A stretch of DNA of 32,349 bases from positions 1-32,349 of the forward strand of contig CAPYID010000023.1 in NCBI GenBank assembly GCA_948739805.1, written 5' to 3'. The notes below the pieces were generated by a model. The model had not been told where the DNA came from. It saw nothing but the letters and a program-made list of their open reading frames with translations, and searched no databases. A program made the translations under genes and the position numbers. Every line of letters begins with the position of its first letter. Within the stretch, counting starts at the first letter, position 1. Of this stretch, positions 23,801-30,874 are shown piece after piece. Source of the stretch: an uncultured Clostridia bacterium. GTDB taxonomy: Bacteria > Bacillota > Clostridia > TANB77 > CAG-508.

Positions 23801-25184
23801 GCAATTAGAATATAAAAGAGAAGAAGCCAATAAAATAAATAATCAATGTACAAGAACAGAAACACAATTTCAAGCCATTTGTGATAATTTAAAAAGAATA
23901 GGAAAAACAGAACCAATTACTGCTAGCCAAATAAAAGGAAACTATAAATTACGTATAAGCAATATAGAAAAGGAAGAACAAGAAGGAAAGAAAAAGCAAT
24001 CAGAATATATAGAAGAAAACAAAAAGATACAAAAACAAATAAATGAAATTGAACGAAAAATAGATATAAAACCAATGCCTGAGAAACTAGGAGAACCAAA
24101 AATAGAAAAAGAAAATTTACAAGAATTAATAAGCAAATATACAATGTTAAAACAAAGAAACCAAACTGAAAAAGAAAATATATATAAACTTCATTTAGAG
24201 ATAAGTAATAATTATAAAGAAAAACACAGAATTATAAGTTCTTTCTTAGGAAACATTTCAATACAAAATACAGAAAAAGAAAATTTTGATACTTATTATT
24301 ACATTTACGAAAAAATGATAGACTGTTTAGACAAACTAACAGAATATATAGGTATCTTAAACTTATCACTACAAAACATAGAACAAGATAAGAAGAACAT
24401 CTTGCAACATGCAATTAAGCAAGGAAACATGTTATATCAAGAAATGAAAAAAATATCAGAATCTTCAAGAATCAAAAGTGGAGATAGATATATTCAAATA
24501 CTAAAAATTGATATACCACAAGAGCTAAAGGACTATGTGGAACAACGAATAGAAAATCACATAAAACAATGTATTCAAGAACTACGTGAAGAATGTAGAC
24601 AAAGTGATAACATCAAAAAAACAATAGAAAACAAAGTAGCCATATATTTATCAGACCGTCAGCTATTAAATTTAACATTAGATGTAGAAACAATCAAGGT
24701 AAAACTATACAAATTTGACATTGAAAACAAGAACAGTGGATTAAGGCAATGGGAAGATGTAATTGTTGGAAACTCAGGAGGGCAAAAATTTATAGCATGT
24801 TTTGCACTTATTTCAGCTTTAATTGAATATACAAGAAGGAAGGAAATAGAAAGTAAAGGTGAAGATGAAAAAGTAGCATCTTCAAAAGTCTTTGTATTGG
24901 ACAACCCATTTGGAAAAACATCTTCTAAACATTTACTACAGCCAATGATAGACATATCCAAAAAATTCAACATACAAATGATATGTCTATCAGACCTAAG
25001 CCAAAGCTCAATCACAGATAAATTCACACTAATTTATCAATTATCACTTAGAAGTAGTAAATACACAAATAATAGTTTCTTAAATATAGAAGACTTTAGA
25101 GTAAACGGGGATGTCTCAATAGATACATCATTGGAACAAGTATTTTTAAGAAGCAATTTAGAACAAATAAGTTTATTTAATTAG
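20829..25184 (+). CDS. jetC: Wadjet JetC-like SMC/MukB-type ATPase
   Basis: A 1451-residue SMC-like motor. The Walker A loop NGGGKS is at residues 38-43, the ABC signature SGGQ at 1316-1319 and Walker B VFVLDN with Asp1358 near the end, so the head is formed by the two termini. Between lie about 850 residues of Lys/Glu/Gln-rich coiled coil, interrupted at roughly 640-735 by a non-coil segment (NPLLPYCYIVTQEDLEE and QVYFLSLYH) that should be the hinge. The family extrudes DNA loops and, with JetD, destroys small circular plasmids. It is longer than usual JetC of type I (about 1100). Expressed as the last gene of the operon. Confidence 0.88.
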   Translation: MPKMNRIRIANIQYDKKVIKDMLINCYSGENVLLNLANGGGKSVLVQLLQQPILPESKIHNREVYSYLSPDQPSYILIEWKLDNSPNNYLLTGIVMNRLFSNEDMNKCKYFTFINQYNTSNEFDIKNIPFIQKQQNAIIYKSYESALDMLNKSKSTSNLITYNRNEQSDYRNQLSEYGIFANEWKILAKMNENEGGVDELFKDCKTSDSLINKWILKTISDSNEEESKELKEMFSRLMEEIIEQEDNIKQKEILEEFKVKMQEYEKKLKELLEQLEQEQQVEIDINTIYLKLQNLSNENQGKIEQIEQKMLQNKKEREQITYEEISEEYYKTQSDYEAIKEQKEIKQEQLEGQKQKLADAIFQYRLQKIAHINEKEKSAIAKLGALELSRTNVENQNNKDDQLIKIEYNLQEEYQKRINEIENNLKQIENKNKDIKQDIKSWKEKTDINQKDIAENSTKIGILQEKISQFELQEKDIFKKMNITITRNLLNELEEKEVKKQQEGLEKHIQKIKEEIEEYQTQIKNAIRQIEELNKQEDENSKKLEELSKTYTEKTINYQEYQKQENEIKEILNFHRIKENIFQKQLYYMIINEKQLEYKLKVEELVSQIDRTKETITDLEQGALHNSREIRKVLHNAHIEYITGEDYLKGQEEKYQKELLEKNPLLPYCYIVTQEDLEEIKKLDIKEETNKLAPIITYQNIGKTMQKEKQMIQIEQVYFLSLYHKECFSTNANQYQEKLKNQLENLRKRKEESEKELQRITKHINIIEQFNYEEKDKIEMEQELVHLEREIQIKKEENINNKEQKKKLEQDNINRRTEIEEKQQTLNEKEKTQSDFLQYLEDDIRYCENRKQKANNEKEIELKKQENENIKNKIEIAQKQERENIANKNELVNRLETTRNKQIKIPKREKQETLNISLEELEAQYEQLSIKYQQDKKQIDEQIEFWSKNKKDLEKEKQKDYKDIKLEDYALIVYSEEKEDIAKEQKEEEEKQLEYKREEANKINNQCTRTETQFQAICDNLKRIGKTEPITASQIKGNYKLRISNIEKEEQEGKKKQSEYIEENKKIQKQINEIERKIDIKPMPEKLGEPKIEKENLQELISKYTMLKQRNQTEKENIYKLHLEISNNYKEKHRIISSFLGNISIQNTEKENFDTYYYIYEKMIDCLDKLTEYIGILNLSLQNIEQDKKNILQHAIKQGNMLYQEMKKISESSRIKSGDRYIQILKIDIPQELKDYVEQRIENHIKQCIQELREECRQSDNIKKTIENKVAIYLSDRQLLNLTLDVETIKVKLYKFDIENKNSGLRQWEDVIVGNSGGQKFIACFALISALIEYTRRKEIESKGEDEKVASSKVFVLDNPFGKTSSKHLLQPMIDISKKFNIQMICLSDLSQSSITDKFTLIYQLSLRSSKYTNNSFLNIEDFRVNGDVSIDTSLEQVFLRSNLEQISLFN

Positions 25185-25216
25185 AGAAATTGGCACTGAA
25201 AAATTTCAAATGAATG

Positions 25217-25245
25217 TTTACAAGAAATTTTATATGTGATATAAT
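25217..25245 (+). promoter_or_regulatory. Promoter of the 25276-27943 operon
   Basis: TTTACA at 25217-25222, 17-bp spacer, TATAAT at 25240-25245, just after the jetC stop codon. No clear terminator separates it from jetC. Confidence 0.65.
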
Positions 25246-25275
25246 CCAACCATATTATAAGGAGTGGTAAAAGAA

Positions 25276-26262
25276 ATGAATCAAATTCTTTACACAATGG
25301 AAAACCAAGAAGAAAAAAATAGAGCTAAAAGCATAATGTTATTTTTTGGAATAACAATAATTATATTTGGACTTATAATGGTAGCAATGGGTGGATATAG
25401 AATAGCCTCTGCTAAAATGGCGAAAGAAGAAGCATTAGAAGCGGCAAAAATACCAAATATCACATTAAGTATACAAGACAATAAAGTAAAAATAAACATA
25501 AAACATATTAGAGAAATAAAAGATATCATATATTCTTGGAATAATGGAGAAGATACTGTATTAGCAGTATATACAGACAACTTTACAGGAAGTATTGATG
25601 AAGAAATAGATATACCAGGAGGAACAAATACATTAAACATAAGAGTAGTTGATGTAGATGGTAAAACAGCAACAGCAACACAGAAATTCACATACAAAGG
25701 AACATATATGGACTTATCAGTAATAGATAACAAAAGTTTAAAAATTATAGTAACAGACATGATAGGACTACAAAGTGTAACATATAGTTGGAATGGAGAA
25801 CAAGAACAAACTGTATACCCAGATGAAAACAATCAATCAAAAATAGAAATAACAACAGATATACCAACAGGTCTAAACTCAATAAAAATAAAATCTGTAA
25901 ATAGAGAAAATGCTGTAGAAAATAAGGAAATGCAAGTAAAAGGAATTACAAAACCAACTATGAAAATAAACTACAACTCAGACAGAACAATGCTAAACTT
26001 AAAACTAAATGATGAACAAGGAATAGAATCATATTCATATAAACTAAGTAGTGCACCAATATCAGAAATAGCAGAAAATGGAAATATAATACCAAACTTT
26101 AAAGAAAAGCTAACAGTAGTTACATCACAAACAAAACAAGGAAACAAACAAACATCAATAACAGAACAACTTCCATTCCAAACAGGATTTAATTATCTAG
26201 AAATAACAATAAAAAATACTGAGGGAGTAGAAGAAAACTTCTCAGGCTGGTGTGCAAAATAA
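25276..26262 (+). CDS. Membrane-anchored protein with three Ig-like repeats
   Basis: A 328-residue protein with one N-terminal transmembrane helix (IMLFFGITIIIFGLIMVAMG) and a large extracellular part. Three repeats of about 80-100 residues are visible, each with a block like IKDIIYSWNNGE, LQSVTYSWNGEQ or IESYSYKLSSAP, and ending in LNIRVVDVDGK, LNSIKIKSVNRE or YLEITIKNTEG. This suggests tandem Ig-like beta domains. No LPxTG or enzyme motif. The start at 25276 is used because a GTG at 25264 overlaps the AAGGAG site itself. It is the first of three genes; the stop is followed at once by the next start. Role unknown, possibly adhesion or ligand sensing. Confidence 0.7.
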   Translation: MNQILYTMENQEEKNRAKSIMLFFGITIIIFGLIMVAMGGYRIASAKMAKEEALEAAKIPNITLSIQDNKVKINIKHIREIKDIIYSWNNGEDTVLAVYTDNFTGSIDEEIDIPGGTNTLNIRVVDVDGKTATATQKFTYKGTYMDLSVIDNKSLKIIVTDMIGLQSVTYSWNGEQEQTVYPDENNQSKIEITTDIPTGLNSIKIKSVNRENAVENKEMQVKGITKPTMKINYNSDRTMLNLKLNDEQGIESYSYKLSSAPISEIAENGNIIPNFKEKLTVVTSQTKQGNKQTSITEQLPFQTGFNYLEITIKNTEGVEENFSGWCAK

Positions 26263-26263
26263 T

Positions 26264-27010
26264 ATGGAAAATTTTATGAAAATAATATATATAATAGACT
26301 TTTTTATAGTGTACTCATTCATAGGGTGGACACTAGAAAGTATATATAAAACAATATGTACTAAGAAAATAGTAAATAGTGGATTTCTATATGGGACATT
26401 CTGTCCAATATATGGAATAGGTGCATTAATAATGTACCTATTCCTAAGTGTATGTAATAATCCAATCACAGTATTCTTTACAGGATTTGTAATTTTATCT
26501 ATATGGGAATACATAGTAGCTTGGGCATTAGAAAAAATATTTCATCAAACATATTGGGACTACTCAAAAAATAAATTCAACATAAATGGCAGAGTATGTC
26601 TATTAAACTCAATATTTTGGGGAGTACTTGGAGTAATATTCACATATATAGTTCATCCATTTATAGAATCACAAATAATAAAAATCAATGATATACTGTT
26701 AATAATAATAACAATAATTTTAATAATAGGAATTATGATAGACACAATTATAAGTATAATAAAACTAAACAGCATATCAAAGAAACTAGAAACAATAAAA
26801 GAAATTAGAAATGAAATAAAAATTAAATTACAAGAACTAAAATCGTCTAAGAATACAAAGGAATCTATCCAATTAATGATTAACGATTTAAAAGAAAAAG
26901 AGGTAAAATTAAAAGAAAAACTAGTCAAACAAACAGAAAGAATAAGAAATGCATTTCCAACCATGAAATCAGAAACATTTAAACAAATAGCAAAATACAG
27001 AAGAAAGTAG
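26264..27010 (+). CDS. PF06541-type (CmpB-like) multi-pass membrane protein
   Basis: A 248-residue protein usually annotated as a putative ABC transporter permease, although it has no transporter context here. Four to five hydrophobic helices (VYSFIGWTLESIYK, YGIGALIMYLFLSV, VFFTGFVILSIWEY, SIFWGVLGVIFTYIV, LLIIITIILIIGIM) carry family residues such as GWTLES and GFLYGTFCPIYG. A cytoplasmic coiled tail of about 85 residues follows. The ATG at 26264 overlaps the preceding stop region (TAATATG), so translation is coupled; a GTG at 26252 is the alternative. The next gene follows after 9 nt. Confidence 0.72.
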   Translation: MENFMKIIYIIDFFIVYSFIGWTLESIYKTICTKKIVNSGFLYGTFCPIYGIGALIMYLFLSVCNNPITVFFTGFVILSIWEYIVAWALEKIFHQTYWDYSKNKFNINGRVCLLNSIFWGVLGVIFTYIVHPFIESQIIKINDILLIIITIILIIGIMIDTIISIIKLNSISKKLETIKEIRNEIKIKLQELKSSKNTKESIQLMINDLKEKEVKLKEKLVKQTERIRNAFPTMKSETFKQIAKYRRK

Positions 27011-27019
27011 GAGAAATAA

Positions 27020-27943
27020 ATGAAGCGAGAGATTTATATTATTGATGACGAAAATGATATAATATTTAATCTAAAAAAGTTATTTGCAAAAGAAAAAGAC
27101 TATATATTCAAAACAGTAAGAACAGAGCAAATTGATGAAGCACTTAACAATATACCATCATTAATAATTATAAATGAAGATTCAATAGAAAGAAAAGTAA
27201 TTGATGTATGTAATAAAATAAGAGGAAACGAAGACAACAGCATAACACCAATAATAGTAACAACAGCCAGTGAAAACAAAAAGCATAGACTAAACATTTT
27301 AAAAACGCAAGTAGAATTCATCATAAGGAAGCCAATAGACAGTGAATACTTATACTATACCATAAAAAATTTACTAAGACTAATGGACACAAACAGAAGA
27401 ATAAGTCCATTAACAGGGTTACCAGGGAATGTACAAATACAAGCAGAAATGAAAAAAAGAATGTTAAAAAAAGAGGACTTCTTTGTACTATACTTTGACC
27501 TAGACAACTTCAAAGCATATAATGATACATATGGATTTTTAGCAGGAGATGAAATAATAAGGCAAACTGCAAAAACGATATTAAACAACATAAATAATGA
27601 AGAAACCATACACAATTTCGTTGGTCATATTGGTGGAGATGACTTCGTAGCAATAATCAATGAAGCGCAATATGAAGACATATGTCAAAGTATAATATTA
27701 GAATTTGATAAAGCAATATTAGAATACTACACAGCAGAAGACAGAAATAGAGGCTATCTAAAAGTTCCAAACAGAAAAGGAATAATAGAAGAAATTCCAC
27801 TAGTATCAATATCAATAGGAATTGTAGAAGTAGACAAAACAAGATTTAACAATGTATTAGAAATTGGGGAAGTAGGAGCCCAAGTAAAACACCTAGCAAA
27901 AGTAATACAAGGAAGTGCATATGCTATAAATAGGAGAAAGTAA
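27020..27943 (+). CDS. Receiver-GGDEF protein with degenerate phosphorylation site
   Basis: A 307-residue cytoplasmic protein: response-regulator receiver (about 3-120) followed by a GGDEF diguanylate cyclase domain (about 130-305). The receiver has the acidic pair Asp9-Asp10 and the conserved RKP Lys, but the phosphorylated Asp appears replaced by Asn52 (IIINED). The active-site loop reads GGDDF (205-209) in place of GGDEF; the substrate block YFDLDNFKAYNDTYGFLAGD is well kept. It could still make cyclic-di-GMP or be a binding protein. GTAGGAG precedes the ATG. It ends the three-gene operon, suggesting a signalling unit linked to a surface protein. Confidence 0.82.
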   Translation: MKREIYIIDDENDIIFNLKKLFAKEKDYIFKTVRTEQIDEALNNIPSLIIINEDSIERKVIDVCNKIRGNEDNSITPIIVTTASENKKHRLNILKTQVEFIIRKPIDSEYLYYTIKNLLRLMDTNRRISPLTGLPGNVQIQAEMKKRMLKKEDFFVLYFDLDNFKAYNDTYGFLAGDEIIRQTAKTILNNINNEETIHNFVGHIGGDDFVAIINEAQYEDICQSIILEFDKAILEYYTAEDRNRGYLKVPNRKGIIEEIPLVSISIGIVEVDKTRFNNVLEIGEVGAQVKHLAKVIQGSAYAINRRK

Positions 27944-27962
27944 GAATAAAATATAAATGTAG

Positions 27963-27999
27963 AACAATCATAGGTTGATAAAAAACTTATGATTGTTTT
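27963..27999 (+). terminator. Rho-independent terminator
   Basis: AACAATCATAGGTT (27963-27976) pairs with AACTTATGATTGTT (27984-27997) with one mismatch and a 7-nt loop, followed by TT. It closes the operon 20 nt after the GGDEF gene. Confidence 0.75.
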
Positions 28000-28055
28000 G
28001 GTTAATAAAAAAATTAGAAATCCAAAAATGAAATAAAATAAGTACGTCACAAAAA

Positions 28056-28128
28056 ACGTGAAATTATACAGCTTTTATAAATAAAAAAACGTGAAATAAA
28101 ACTTAAAAAAAGGCAAAAAAACGTGAAG
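28056..28128 (+). repeat. Three phased ACGTGAA repeats upstream of the AAA ATPase gene
   Basis: A-tract plus ACGTGAA occurs at 28056, 28089 and 28121, spaced 33 and 32 bp (about three helical turns). The third copy ends 6 bp before the -35 box. The even phasing and A-tracts suggest sites on one face of bent DNA for a regulator, possibly the ATPase itself. Confidence 0.55.
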
Positions 28129-28134
28129 CACATA

Positions 28135-28163
28135 TTGACAACAAATTATTTGGATGTTATAAT
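28135..28163 (+). promoter_or_regulatory. Consensus promoter of the AAA ATPase gene
   Basis: TTGACA at 28135-28140, exactly 17 bp, TATAAT at 28158-28163: a full sigma-A consensus. Such a strong promoter is unlikely to be unregulated, which fits repression through the adjacent repeats. Confidence 0.75.
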
Positions 28164-28184
28164 TCAAATAAAATGGAGGGTAAA

Positions 28185-29492
28185 ATGCAAAGAAAAATAT
28201 ATCAAGAAATTTTGAACTGGAAAAATAGTAATATAACGAAACCGTTGATGATTATCGGCTCGAGACAAATAGGGAAGACATATATTATAAAGGAATTTTG
28301 TAAAAACGAGTTTGAAAATTATATAGAGATTAATTTACAAAAATCTCCTCAAATAGTAGAAATTTTTGAACAAAAAAAAGATCCAGAAGAAAAATTTTAT
28401 AAAATGTTAATAGAAATAAATAAGAATTTTAATGTAGAAACAGATGTAATATTTTTCGATGAAGTTCAAGAAAGTGAGCAACTAATTAGTGATTTAAAAT
28501 TTTATTGTGAATCAGAGAAACCATATAAAATAATTGTAGCAGGTAGCTTACTAGGAGTGAAGCTAAATAGATTTCATTCTTCATTTCCAGTAGGAAAAGT
28601 AGAAATGTTAAACATGTATACAATGGATTTTGAGGAATTTTTAATGGCTTTAGACAAGAAAATGTGGATAGATGAAATCAAACGTTGTTACAAAGAAAAT
28701 GAATCTATTGTTATACATGATAAATTATTAGATTTATATAGAATATATTTATACATTGGAGGCATGCCAGAATCAATTAATAATTATATAAATGAAAAAG
28801 AAAATATATTTAATTATAAAGAAAAAATAAAAAAAGATATAATAGATGCATATATAAGTGATATGTCTAAATACATTGAAAATGTATTTGAAGGAGCAAA
28901 GATTGAACAAATTTATAAATCAATCCCATCTCAACTAGGAAATAGAAGTAAAAAATTTCAATACGCAAAGATAAATAAAAATGCTAGAAGAAGAGATTAT
29001 GAATTGCCATTAGACTGGTTGCTAGCAAGTAATATGATTATAAAATGCAATAATTTAACTGCAATACAAATTCCACCAAAAGCATTTGAAGATCCGGATT
29101 ATTTTAAATTATTTATTAATGATGTAGGATTACTTAGTTCCCTATTAGAAATAAAATTTAATGATATATTATTAGATAAACCATATATATTTAAAGGAGA
29201 AATTGCAGAAAATTATGTTGCTCAACAACTTATCTCAAATAATATTAGTTTACAGTATTATAAAGTAGACCAAAAGAATAATGAAAATATGGAAATAGAC
29301 TTTATATTATACAATGATGATGGAATTATTCCAATAGAAGTTAAGGCAAATGATAATACAAAATCAAATAGTTTAACAAAGTATATTAACAAATATAATC
29401 CAAGTTATGCAATAAGAATATCTAGTAAAAACTTTGGATTTGCTAATAATATAAAATCAGTTCCATTATATGCAACATTTTTAATTAAATAG
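28185..29492 (+). CDS. AAA family ATPase with DUF4143 and nuclease-like C-terminus
   Basis: A 435-residue protein. The AAA_14 domain has Walker A GSRQIGKT near residue 25 and Walker B VIFFDEVQES. The middle and C-terminal DUF4143 part ends with a PD-(D/E)xK-like pattern: EIDFILYNDDG followed by PIEVKAN. The family is very common in gut bacteria, often in many copies, and its function is unclear; roles in mobile elements or defence have been suggested. The start at 28185 is used because GGAGG (28175-28179) lies 5 nt before it, while the ATG at 28173 would begin only a few bases from the transcript start. A decayed relative lies at 351-623. Confidence 0.85.
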   Translation: MQRKIYQEILNWKNSNITKPLMIIGSRQIGKTYIIKEFCKNEFENYIEINLQKSPQIVEIFEQKKDPEEKFYKMLIEINKNFNVETDVIFFDEVQESEQLISDLKFYCESEKPYKIIVAGSLLGVKLNRFHSSFPVGKVEMLNMYTMDFEEFLMALDKKMWIDEIKRCYKENESIVIHDKLLDLYRIYLYIGGMPESINNYINEKENIFNYKEKIKKDIIDAYISDMSKYIENVFEGAKIEQIYKSIPSQLGNRSKKFQYAKINKNARRRDYELPLDWLLASNMIIKCNNLTAIQIPPKAFEDPDYFKLFINDVGLLSSLLEIKFNDILLDKPYIFKGEIAENYVAQQLISNNISLQYYKVDQKNNENMEIDFILYNDDGIIPIEVKANDNTKSNSLTKYINKYNPSYAIRISSKNFGFANNIKSVPLYATFLIK

Positions 29493-29590
29493 TTTTATTA
29501 TGAGTATGAGTAACTTCATTAATTTATGCATAATTAATAAAACTTTCTAATATACATTATATAAGAACATAGAGAGGAAGAAAATATCTT

Positions 29591-30306
29591 ATGATTGTTA
29601 TTAGAAAGAAAACTATATTTAATTGTTTAGTTATATTTTGCATTTGTTTCATATCATATTCATTAATCAAAAGTAACAATAAAGAAGAACAAGTAGTAGC
29701 ACTTCCAGTAAGTAATAAAGTAATAGTAATAGATGCGGGGCATCGGTGGAGAAGATCGGTGGAGCAGTCTCAGAAAGTGGTATATCAGAAGCAAATATAA
29801 ACTTATCAATTGCATTAAAGCTACAGAACTTATTAGAACAAAGTGGAGCAACAGTAATATTAACAAGATCAACAGATGAAGCCATATATGATGCAGAAGC
29901 GAGTGGAAGTATAAAACAAAAAAAGGTATCAGACCTAAAAAATAGAGTAAAAATAGGAAATACATCATCTGCTGATATATTTGTATCCATACACCTAAAT
30001 AAAATCCCACAAGAGCAATACTATGGATGGCAAACATTTTATAAAAACGATGATGAGCAAAGTAAAAGACTAGCAGAAAGCATACAAAATAACTTAAACG
30101 ATTCAATACAAAAAGAAAATCATAGGCTTGCCAAAACAATAAAAGACATATTTATAGTAGACAATGTAGAAATACCACTAACAATTGTAGAATGTGGATT
30201 TTTATCAAATACAGAAGAACTAAATCAGTTACAAACAGAAGAATACCAAGAAAGACTAGCATGGGGAATATATAATGGAATAATGGATTGGTTTCACAAC
30301 AGTTAA
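29591..30306 (+). pseudogene. cwlD: N-acetylmuramoyl-L-alanine amidase, CwlD-like, broken by two insertions
   Basis: The gene encodes an Amidase_3 enzyme; CwlD removes peptides from spore cortex muramic acid so that muramic lactam can form. An N-terminal membrane or signal helix (FNCLVIFCICFISYSLI) is followed by VIVIDAGH. There the frame breaks: extra C residues at 29744 and 29757 each shift it by one. Without them the text reads DAGHGGEDGGAVSESG, as expected, and runs on through SEANINLSIALKL, SIHLN and VECGFLSN with all zinc ligands and the catalytic Glu. The corrected length is 237 residues, about the family's size. The remainder is intact, so either the loss is very recent or the two bases are errors. 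GAGGAAG precedes the ATG. Confidence 0.8.
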
Positions 30307-30349
30307 ATACAATTACCACTAGGGTTACGAGAATAGAACTATAGAAAAT

Positions 30350-30386
30350 AAAAAATAAGAAAAATCAAAAATTTTTCTTATTTTTT
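30350..30386 (+). terminator. Rho-independent terminator
   Basis: A perfect 16-bp inverted repeat (30350-30365 with 30371-30386), loop CAAAA, ending in a run of six T. It closes the cwlD-like gene. Confidence 0.85.
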
Positions 30387-30431
30387 ATTTGTCAAGATAT
30401 CATTAAAATTCCATGGATTTTAATTAAAATA

Positions 30432-30461
30432 CTTTACCTAAAAGGTAAAGCGTGATATAAT
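30432..30461 (+). promoter_or_regulatory. Toxin-antitoxin promoter overlapped by an operator palindrome
   Basis: TTTACC (30433-30438), 17-bp spacer, TATAAT (30456-30461). The palindrome CTTTACC-TAAAA-GGTAAAG (30432-30450) covers the -35 box and most of the spacer, the usual layout for self-repression by an Xre-type antitoxin. Confidence 0.7.
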
Positions 30462-30486
30462 TTTAAATTAGAAGGGAGGAGTCAAA

Positions 30487-30537
30487 TTGAAAAATAAAGA
30501 ATACATTTATAGTATAGATGTTGAATATGGATATTAA
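30487..30537 (+). CDS. Short leader frame (16 residues) before the toxin gene
   Basis: A TTG start at 30487 lies 6 nt after GGGAGGA (30474-30480), the only good ribosome binding site of the region. The frame encodes 16 residues (MKNKEYIYSIDVEYGY) and stops at 30535-30537, overlapping the toxin start codons at 30518 and 30527. It probably serves to couple and limit toxin translation. It is not necessarily a functional peptide. Confidence 0.4.
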   Translation: MKNKEYIYSIDVEYGY

Positions 30538-30844
30538 TGTTTCAAATAAAAAATTAGAAAAGATATTAAAAAGTGAGAAAAACATAAAAAAAGAATATAA
30601 TATGTTAAGTCAAAGAATTATGATGCGAATCAATACACTACAAACAGTTGAAAATCTTTCTTTAGTTCCTACTGATAAACCAGAAAGATGCCACTTGTTA
30701 GATGGAAATTATAAAGGCTGTTTTGCTGTATGTATAGATTCTAATTGGAGAATAATAATAAAACCAAGAGGGTATAAAATGCCTTATGATAAAAATATAA
30801 TAAAAGAAATAGATATAATAGATATAGTGGATTATCATAATTAA
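30518..30844 (+). CDS. HigB/RelE-like toxin
   Basis: A 108-residue protein resembling the plasmid-maintenance killer toxins of the HigB/RelE fold, which cut mRNA on ribosomes. Visible family features are NKKLEKILKSEKNI at the N-terminus, RCHLLDGNYKGCFAV in the middle and NWRIIIKPRG near the C-terminus, ending with IIDIVDYHN. It lacks its own ribosome binding site; start could be ATG 30518 or 30527, both inside the short leader frame, suggesting coupled translation. The antitoxin gene follows 30 nt later. The toxin-first order is typical of hig loci. Confidence 0.8.
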   Translation: MLNMDINVSNKKLEKILKSEKNIKKEYNMLSQRIMMRINTLQTVENLSLVPTDKPERCHLLDGNYKGCFAVCIDSNWRIIIKPRGYKMPYDKNIIKEIDIIDIVDYHN

Positions 30845-30874
30845 AATAATAATATGAATTGCGAGGAGATTTTT

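Noticed and set aside
29493..29590. Sporulation sigma factor promoter before cwlD
   Set aside because: Some resemblance to -10 boxes (TACATTAT), but no convincing -35 partner at the right spacing.
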